A stretch of DNA of 37,894 bases from Candidatus Omnitrophota bacterium (GTDB lineage Bacteria; Hinthialibacterota; Hinthialibacteria; Hinthialibacterales; Hinthialibacteraceae). The DNA lies in assembly GCA_003598175.1 (NCBI GenBank), contig QZKN01000132.1, forward strand, positions 1 through 37,894. Reading direction: 5' to 3'. Shown one piece after another: positions 32,862-37,894 of this stretch (position 1 is its first letter; each line of letters opens with the position of its first letter). The notes beneath the pieces are model-generated. The model searched no databases, was not told the origin of the DNA, and was given only the letters and a program-made list of their open reading frames with translations. Made by a program: the position numbers and the translations under genes.

Positions 32862-33212
32862 TTACCGTTCATCTTCCATGTCAACCTTCCCGTGTTCGGA
32901 TTTCGTGTAAATTTCCAGATTGCCGATGTCATTATTGCTTCTGTCGCCGTCCTTGTGGTGGACATCATAGCCGTCTGGAATTTCACCAAAGTAGTATTCA
33001 TAGACATCGCGGTGAATGTATGATCTTTTTCCGTTGCTCATTGCGTAATATCCGTTCTGTCTCATGGTATAGGTATTGCCGAGAAATACCTGACAAGGCC
33101 GAAACAGATTGCATCGGAGGGAATAGCCCCGTCGCTTGAATCCTTGATGAACAGCCTGTTTGGATATGCCATACTTCTTTCCGATCTGATGGAGCGAGAG
33201 GCCTTTTTCATA
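32862..33212 (-). pseudogene. HNH endonuclease, 5'-truncated, fused to a transposase fragment
   Basis: The C-terminal part is a standard phage-type HNH: RSYIHRDVYEYYFGEIPDGY, DVHHKDGDRSNNDIGNLEI and YTKSEHGK, with the HHKDGDRxNN core of the catalytic and metal-binding residues. An N-terminal HTH, GLSLHQIGKKYGISKQAVHQ, precedes it. The frame extends upstream into the transposase in a non-coding phase, so the native start is lost; the junction lies near 33209-33212. A translation start for the HNH domain alone is not evident. It may be a homing-type gene that landed in the IS, or debris joined by deletion. Confidence 0.7.
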
Positions 33213-33949
33213 GTTCGGGGCATCACCGTGACAAAGAGACCGCCCCAAGCCGAGAGCTTTTGCAGATTTTCCTCGGTGGCCAGTTTGCAGTCGGCCACCG
33301 AGATGAAATCGACGCGCTGCAAGAGTTTCCGGAGCCGCCTGTGATTGGCGGGATGAAGGCGATCGTCGGTCTGATTCCCGTCATAAATACGATGCAAGAG
33401 GGGCGCCGATCCGGCGGCGGTCACGGTCAATCCCAGCACCAACTGCTTCAAATCGGGACGGTGGCCCTTGTTGATTCCGTTCGTGAGCAACTCCTGGGCG
33501 CACCACCCCGGGTATTTTCCTGCAAAGGTTATGGTGGTGGTATCTTGATGCAGCTGCGTGCAATCCAGTTCGAACAGCTTGATGGCTCGCAAGGCCAGGC
33601 GAAAAAAAACCTCCTGATGTCGGGAGTGATAGAAGCGGACGAGCGCTCGCACCATGCGATCGTCCTGAACATATTGGGGGTCCTCCGGTGCAAGTCCCAC
33701 CGGCCCCGCGTCCAACGAGTTGAGCCAGTCCTGAATCTCGTACAAAGGATGGGGCGTGGTCAGAATGTGGTGGATCAAAAGCGCGGTGATTTTGTCATTG
33801 TCGAGCCTCATGCGCTTATCCGACTGCATATAAGTGCCCACTATCTCATGGACGGTGAGGAGTTCCAGAAAATGCTTGATGATCGGATGCGCGCCAATCA
33901 CGAACTTCTTAAGCGATGAATCCTTTTTTAATCCACGTTGAATATGCAT
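33209..33949 (-). pseudogene. IS1634-type transposase, 3'-truncated
   Basis: The N-terminal 245 residues match IS1634-like transposases of the IS4 superfamily (DUF4277-type N-domain): IKHFLELLTVHEIVGTYM, ITALLIHHILTTPHPLYEIQ, and DCTQLHQDTTTITFAGKYPG with the first catalytic Asp of the DDE set. DLKQLVLGLTVTAAG, then LLHRIYDGNQTDD follows, and DFISVADCKLATEENL carries the second Asp. Homology stops after GGLFVTVMPRT, and the frame then runs through the HNH gene in the wrong phase to 33062. The third catalytic acid is missing, so it cannot transpose by itself. The divergent neighbour at 34013 is the usual DUF6788-type companion. Confidence 0.8.
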
Positions 33950-33958
33950 CTTGTCTAC

Positions 33959-34006
33959 TCCCTTTTCTTATTCTATAAAACAATTATTTATAGGATAAGA
34001 TAAGGG
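33959..34006. promoter_or_regulatory. Palindromic divergent promoter region
   Basis: Between the two divergent IS genes, TCTTATTCTATAAA (33966-33979) and TTTATAGGATAAGA (33987-34000) form an inverted repeat with one mismatch and a 7-bp centre. CCCTT and AAGGG extend it outward. The AT-rich core holds -10-like TATAAA on either strand, so one site could regulate both genes. AAGGGA also serves as the ribosome site of the plus-strand gene. Confidence 0.5.
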
Positions 34007-34012
34007 AACACC

Positions 34013-34390
34013 ATGCTTGCACAAATAAAATTACAAGAAATTGTAAAAAAATTGCACCAGCTACAGACCGAGCGCGAACACGTACTGAGTCTCTTCTCGC
34101 GCGAGGAAACACTGGTTGCCGGAACTTACGCCGAGATCCTGGTTCGCTGCGGTATACCTACCTGCTACTGCCATGAACGAGGCGGTCACTTGGCTACACG
34201 AATCTCTCGCTGGGTCGAGGGAAAACTGAAAACCAAGATTGTTCGCGTCGCGGATCGGGAATGGGTGAAAAAGGTTTCCGAGCAATACAAGGCACATAAA
34301 AACGCACTCAAACATTTGAGAGACTTACACAAACAAGAAGTTGAGATGCTTACATGCATCCTGGAGATTAAAACGATCGACTATGGGTAA
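34013..34390 (+). CDS. IS-associated DUF6788-like small protein
   Basis: A 125-aa protein with AAGGGAACACC before the ATG. An N-terminal coiled coil (LQEIVKKLHQLQTEREHVLS) is followed by CGIPTCYCHERGGHLATRIS, WVEGKLKTKIVRVADREWVK and YKAHKNALKHLRDLHKQEVE. The Cys-x4-CxCH pattern, followed by G-H and a beta hairpin, is the signature of small proteins carried next to IS1634/ISNCY-like transposases. The role is not established; a DNA-binding or regulatory accessory is likely. It appears intact although its transposase is truncated. Confidence 0.65.
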   Translation: MLAQIKLQEIVKKLHQLQTEREHVLSLFSREETLVAGTYAEILVRCGIPTCYCHERGGHLATRISRWVEGKLKTKIVRVADREWVKKVSEQYKAHKNALKHLRDLHKQEVEMLTCILEIKTIDYG

Positions 34391-34472
34391 CCTCAACAGG
34401 ACCTAACTTCTTGACTTTACTTGGAAAAAAAATCAAAAATCAGGTGTCCTCAATGTGCGGAATGTGGGATCA

Positions 34473-34541
34473 ATGGTGTATGGTTTATACGGCTTAACGC
34501 CGGAAGAAACCGCGCTGGTGGAAGAGAGCGTCCGGCGGTAA
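34473..34541 (+). pseudogene. C-terminal tail of a Type IIG/N6-adenine DNA methylase-like gene
   Basis: The 22 codons MVYGLYGLTPEETALVEES, then VRR and a TAA stop match the tail that ends many class I SAM-dependent DNA methylases and Type IIG restriction enzymes (pattern: LVYxLYGLTxEEIxIVE). The preceding in-frame sequence (LNVRNVGS) is not methylase-like, so the rest has been lost. It shows that a restriction or modification gene once ended here. Short length limits confidence. Confidence 0.5.
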
Positions 34542-34888
34542 TGGTGAACGCTGTTTTCCCGGGAGAGAAAACCATGAATGAACACGAACCATTCTTATAA
34601 AAATACGGTTTGATGGGGATGCGGTTGGGCCGGGGAAAATTCCCGCGCCGCTCTTGCTTCGTTTTCTCGCCTACTTGAACAAGGCGATCCAGCGAACGGG
34701 CCGGGTATTGCTTGGCGAGGCGGAAAGCGTTCATCGGGGACGGGCGGGTGTCAACGCAAAATGACTACTGACTACTGAATTCTGTCATCCCCCCCAGCCC
34801 CAAGAGAGAATCGATTAGCCTGTTTGCGAATCATTCCTGTTTACTTACTGGAAAATTCACCCGCAAAACGATATGATATCTTCTTACA
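34542..34888. other. Intergenic region before malQ
   Basis: No gene is supported. A promoter-like TATGAT at about 34871 with TTTACT near 34840 lies upstream of malQ; the spacing of about 25 is long, so this is tentative. The segment between 34560 and 34760 has scattered coding-like fragments and looks like decayed sequence. Confidence 0.4.
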
Positions 34889-36466
34889 ATGGTTCAAAAC
34901 TTTAATCAGGAATGGATTTTCAACGTGAAATTTCAACGTTCCAGTGGTGTTTTGCTTCATCCCACCTCGTTTCCGGGTCGATTCGGCATCGGTGATTTCG
35001 GCGCGGGCGCATATCAATTCATCGATTTTCTTGCCGCGGCGGAACAGAGCCTTTGGCAGGTGCTTCCTCTTGGTCCGACGGGGTATGGGGATTCTCCCTA
35101 CCAATGCTTTTCCGCATTTGCGGGAAATCCGTTGCTGATCGATTTGGAGGAATTGGCGCGGGACGGGTTTTTATCGTCCGACGATTTACAGGAAGCGCCG
35201 CCGTTCGAAAAGGATAAGGTCGATTACGGCAAAGTGATTCCGGCCAAATATTTTTTGCTCAAAAAAGCCTTCATGAATTTTCGGAACCATGCGTTACCGC
35301 CGCAAAAAGAGGAATTTGAGAAATATAGTTGGGAAAGCGGCTGGTGGCTGCACGATTTTGCCGTATTTATGGCGCTGAAAAACGCGCACGACGGCGCGGT
35401 GTGGAGCGAATGGGAAACGGAAACGGTGCAGCGGCATCAGGATGCCCTCGCCGGTTGGACGCAGAAACTATCTCTTGAGATCGAATCGCAAAAATATTGG
35501 CAATTCGTGTTTTTCAAGCAATGGCGCGCCTTGAAACAGTATTGCAATGATAAAGGGATTCAAATCATCGGCGATATCCCCATTTACGTCGCGCACGACA
35601 GCGTGGATACGTGGTCGAATCAGGATTTGTTCAAATTCGGCGAGATGGGCCGGCCGACCGTCGTGGCCGGGGTGCCGCCCGATTATTTCAGCAAAACCGG
35701 CCAGCTGTGGGGCAATCCGATTTATCGCTGGGACGCGATCGCGCAGCGGGATTTTCAGTGGTGGATCGCTCGTTTTCATGAAATCTTCCGCCTCGTCGAT
35801 ATCGTCCGCATTGACCATTTCCGCGGGTTCGAGGCGTTTTGGGAAGTGCCGGCGCGGGAAAAGACCGCCATCAACGGGCGCTGGGTGCAAGGACCGGGCG
35901 CGGCGCTGTTCGAAACGCTGGAACGGGCGCTGGGCGAGCTGCCCATCATTGCCGAAAATTTGGGATTGATCACGCCGGAAGTGGAGGAATTGCGCAAGCG
36001 TTTCGAATTTCCCGGCATGGCGATTTTGCAGTTCGCATTCGGTTCGGATGCGGAGAATCCTTACCTGCCGCACAATTACGAACAGAATCTAGTCGCCTAT
36101 ACCGGCACGCACGACAACGACACGACTGTCGGATGGTGGAACAACTGCGGCGAGGGAAGCACCCAATCCACCGCGCAAATCAAAAAAGAGCGGGAACACG
36201 TGAAGCGGTATCTCGCGACCGACGGGCAAGAAATTCATTGGGATCTGATTCGCTTGTTACTGGCGTCCACCGCCGATACGGCCATCATTCCTCTGCAGGA
36301 TGTGCTTGGGCTGGGTACGGAAGCGCGTATGAACCTCCCCGGCCGTCCCGGCGGGAACTGGCAATGGCGCTATTCGCCGGAAATGCTGACGGACGAGGCG
36401 GGGGAACGGTTAAAAAATTTATCCCAAATTTATGGGCGTGTTTCCAATGCCTCTTCGCGACATTGA
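34889..36466 (+). CDS. malQ: 4-alpha-glucanotransferase (GH77, amylomaltase)
   Basis: A 525-aa cytosolic enzyme that transfers alpha-1,4-glucan segments between maltodextrins. The start at 34889 gives MVQNFNQEW before the usual opening; a GTG at 34925 (VKFQRSSGVLLHPTSFPG) is a good alternative, as the family normally begins there. SLWQVLPLGPTGYGDSPYQC is the standard N-terminal block. The catalytic nucleophile is D309 in DIVRIDHFRGFEAFW, the acid/base E356 in IIAENLG, and the transition-state Asp D409 in TGTHDND. Length and motif spacing match plant-type/bacterial MalQ of about 500 aa. The kinase gene downstream overlaps its 3' end. It implies glycogen or maltodextrin turnover. Confidence 0.96.
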   Translation: MVQNFNQEWIFNVKFQRSSGVLLHPTSFPGRFGIGDFGAGAYQFIDFLAAAEQSLWQVLPLGPTGYGDSPYQCFSAFAGNPLLIDLEELARDGFLSSDDLQEAPPFEKDKVDYGKVIPAKYFLLKKAFMNFRNHALPPQKEEFEKYSWESGWWLHDFAVFMALKNAHDGAVWSEWETETVQRHQDALAGWTQKLSLEIESQKYWQFVFFKQWRALKQYCNDKGIQIIGDIPIYVAHDSVDTWSNQDLFKFGEMGRPTVVAGVPPDYFSKTGQLWGNPIYRWDAIAQRDFQWWIARFHEIFRLVDIVRIDHFRGFEAFWEVPAREKTAINGRWVQGPGAALFETLERALGELPIIAENLGLITPEVEELRKRFEFPGMAILQFAFGSDAENPYLPHNYEQNLVAYTGTHDNDTTVGWWNNCGEGSTQSTAQIKKEREHVKRYLATDGQEIHWDLIRLLLASTADTAIIPLQDVLGLGTEARMNLPGRPGGNWQWRYSPEMLTDEAGERLKNLSQIYGRVSNASSRH

Positions 36467-37604
36467 TATTCACTCGCACATGACCGCCTTGCGGGAACGA
36501 GTCAAGGAATTGACCTGCCTGTATAGCCTCGCCCAGCTTGCCGACCGGCCCAACATCACGCTGGATTGTCTTTTGCAGGGAATCGCCGAATTATTGCCTC
36601 CCGCCTGGCAGTATCCTGAAATTGCGGCTGGGTGTATACTTTTCGACGAACGCCTGTATGCGACGGCGAATTTCAGGGACGGCGATTCTTCGCAAACAGC
36701 CGCGCTTATCGTGAACGACGAACGCAGAGGATTCGTGAAAGTCGTTTATTTGGAAAAAAAGCCGGAATTGGATGAAGGGCCATTCTTGAAAGAAGAGCGG
36801 AACCTGATCGATACGTTGGCAAAACAGATTTCTTTAGTTCTCCAGCGGCGGCAATCCCAGGAGGAAAAAAAACGGTTTCAGGAGCAGCTGCGTCATGCGG
36901 ATCGGCTGGCGACGATCGGGCAGCTGGCCGCCGGAGTCGCCCATGAATTGAATGAGCCGCTGGTTACGATACTCGGATTTGCGCAGTTGGTGGAAAAACA
37001 AGCGGGATTGCCGGAACAGACGATACGAGATCTTGGCAAGATTATCGACACGGCCCTCCATGCGCGCGAAATCGTCAAAAAACTCATGCTGTTTGCGCGT
37101 CAAATGCCGCCTCGCATGTTGTGGGTGAATCTGAACGCAATTATCGGCGATGCGTTGTCGTTGTTCGAATCGCGATGCGCGAAACAGAATATCGCGCTCG
37201 TTCAAAAAACCGCGTCCGAACTTCCGGAAATCACCGCCGACCCTTCCCAAATGCGACAACTATTGGTGAATCTGGTCGTCAATGCCATTCAGGCCATGCC
37301 GGCGGGAGGCGTATTAACGGTATCTACGAGTTTCCAGGAGAATCAGGTATTGTTGATTGTCGAGGATAACGGTGTGGGAATGAGCGAGGAAGTGCGAAAA
37401 CAGTTGTTTATCCCCTTTTTCACGACGAAGGATATCAACGAAGGGACGGGACTGGGGCTTCCCGTGGTGCACGGCATCGTGACCTCGCATGGCGGAACAA
37501 TTACAGTGGAAAGCAGCCTCGGCCGCGGCAGCCGATTTGAAATTCGGCTGCCGTGTATGGCGGTTGAATCGGCAAAGGATTTCGAAGATGGCGTCACAGT
37601 ATAA
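36432..37604 (+). CDS. Sensor histidine kinase with GAF-like domain
   Basis: Up to 390 aa; starts at 36447 and 36480 are also possible, and none has a clear ribosome site. It overlaps malQ by up to 35 bases, so it is probably cotranscribed. Residues 20-140 resemble a degenerate GAF-type input domain with no transmembrane segment, so it is cytosolic. The HisKA dimerisation box has H171 in LAAGVAHELNEPLVTILGF. The ATPase domain shows LLVNLVVNAIQAM (N box), VEDNGVGM (G1), PFFTTK (F) and GTGLGLPVVHGIV (G2), ending in SLGRGSRFEIRLP. All catalytic motifs are intact. The response regulator overlapping its 3' end is the expected partner. The signal is unknown; possibly carbon or energy state, given malQ. 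Confidence 0.93.
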   Translation: MGVFPMPLRDIDIHSHMTALRERVKELTCLYSLAQLADRPNITLDCLLQGIAELLPPAWQYPEIAAGCILFDERLYATANFRDGDSSQTAALIVNDERRGFVKVVYLEKKPELDEGPFLKEERNLIDTLAKQISLVLQRRQSQEEKKRFQEQLRHADRLATIGQLAAGVAHELNEPLVTILGFAQLVEKQAGLPEQTIRDLGKIIDTALHAREIVKKLMLFARQMPPRMLWVNLNAIIGDALSLFESRCAKQNIALVQKTASELPEITADPSQMRQLLVNLVVNAIQAMPAGGVLTVSTSFQENQVLLIVEDNGVGMSEEVRKQLFIPFFTTKDINEGTGLGLPVVHGIVTSHGGTITVESSLGRGSRFEIRLPCMAVESAKDFEDGVTV

Positions 37605-37894
37605 TTACGTGATATTGGTCGTGGACGATGCGCCGAATACGATCGAGGTGCTGCAACGGAATCTGACGACGCAGGGATATACGGTTTTCACGGCCCTGAA
37701 CGTTCCCGATGCGCTGCAAATCATGGAAACGACGCCGATCGATCTCGTGATTACCGATTTGAAAATGCCCCATGTGAGCGGCCTCGATCTGGTCCGCCAT
37801 GTCCGCGAAAATCTGGCCGATACGGAAATCATGATGATCACGGGGTATCCCTCGATCGCAGGAGCGGTGCAGGCGGTGAAAGTGGGAGCGGAAG
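37588..37894 (+). CDS. Response regulator, receiver domain (truncated by window end)
   Basis: A frame open at the window edge starts at ATG 37588, overlapping the kinase by 17 bases. It begins MASQYNYVILVVDDAPNTIE: two Asp at 13-14 bind Mg, and D57 in LVITDLKMP is the phosphoacceptor. The later MMITGYPSIAGAVQAVKVGA carries the conserved Thr and Lys-containing switch region in the form typical of NtrC/AtoC-family receivers. The output domain is outside the window; a sigma54 AAA+ activator or a short CheY-type protein are both possible. It is the cognate partner of the preceding kinase by position. Confidence 0.93.
   Translation, partial: MASQYNYVILVVDDAPNTIEVLQRNLTTQGYTVFTALNVPDALQIMETTPIDLVITDLKMPHVSGLDLVRHVRENLADTEIMMITGYPSIAGAVQAVKVGAE

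Noticed and set aside
32747..33139. A 130-aa plus-strand frame with a hydrophobic segment
   Set aside because: It is antisense to the HNH domain, which has a clear motif; the hydrophobic run comes from a T-rich spacer.
34450..34734. A 94-aa minus-strand frame before malQ
   Set aside because: No motif, no ribosome site, and the region shows signs of decay on both strands.

Overview
The window looks like one stretch of chromosome from an uncultured, probably Gram-negative-like heterotrophic bacterium. It encodes a Tat-type sulfatase, a secreted GH3 glycosidase, two large secreted proteins of unknown function, a type IV pilin-like pseudopilin, many short palindromic repeats and a CRISPR array. 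The mix recalls little-studied lineages around the Planctomycetes, Sumerlaeota, Omnitrophota or Hydrogenedentes. This is an inference from gene content only; no rRNA or other marker is present that would settle it.

Layout. (A) 1-8541 is an AT-richer integrated element. It holds a broken IS21 istA, an excisionase-like HTH gene and a 50-codon ORF, then an overlapping three-gene operon: a DUF927-type ATPase, a DUF3102-like protein and a TGT/DpdA-like protein. Facing these on the minus strand is a tyrosine integrase translationally coupled to a 619-aa protein whose C-terminus matches a domain known from large bacterial regulators. The element ends in a 3' fragment of tRNA-Gly(CCC), the expected attachment-site scar. 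(B) 8702-9957 is an older integration scar: a second tyrosine integrase broken by an in-frame TGA and an excisionase remnant. (C) 10013-20358 is a carbohydrate/secretome region: a 973-aa secreted protein, a sulfatase, a 341-aa secreted protein sharing the terminal motif VGEWxxY with the 973-aa one, a GH3 enzyme and an AlkD-like repair protein. (D) 20339-26601 is a minus-strand housekeeping block: VOC protein, DEAD-box helicase with an N-terminal RRM-like domain, RlmD-type rRNA methyltransferase and AlaS, with a fold-back MITE at the 5' end of the methyltransferase gene. (E) 26602-28850 has a cluster of palindromic repeats, a pseudopilin and a VapB/VapC-type toxin-antitoxin pair. (F) 28850-31754 has a CRISPR leader, an array of 21 repeats and 20 spacers, and a lone cas6. 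(G) 31755-34888 is a graveyard of mobile DNA: a frameshifted Cys-rich ORF, an orphan 159-aa gene, an HNH nuclease fragment fused to an IS1634-type transposase fragment, the DUF6788-like partner of that IS, and the last codons of a DNA methylase-like gene. (H) 34889-37894 has malQ followed by an overlapping histidine kinase and a response regulator cut off by the window end.

The strongest candidates for undescribed biology are the island operon (DUF927 ATPase + DUF3102-like + TGT/DpdA-like), the integrase-coupled 619-aa protein, the cas6-only CRISPR locus with two spacers against what looks like the same target, and the C-terminal VGEWxxY tag on two secreted proteins.
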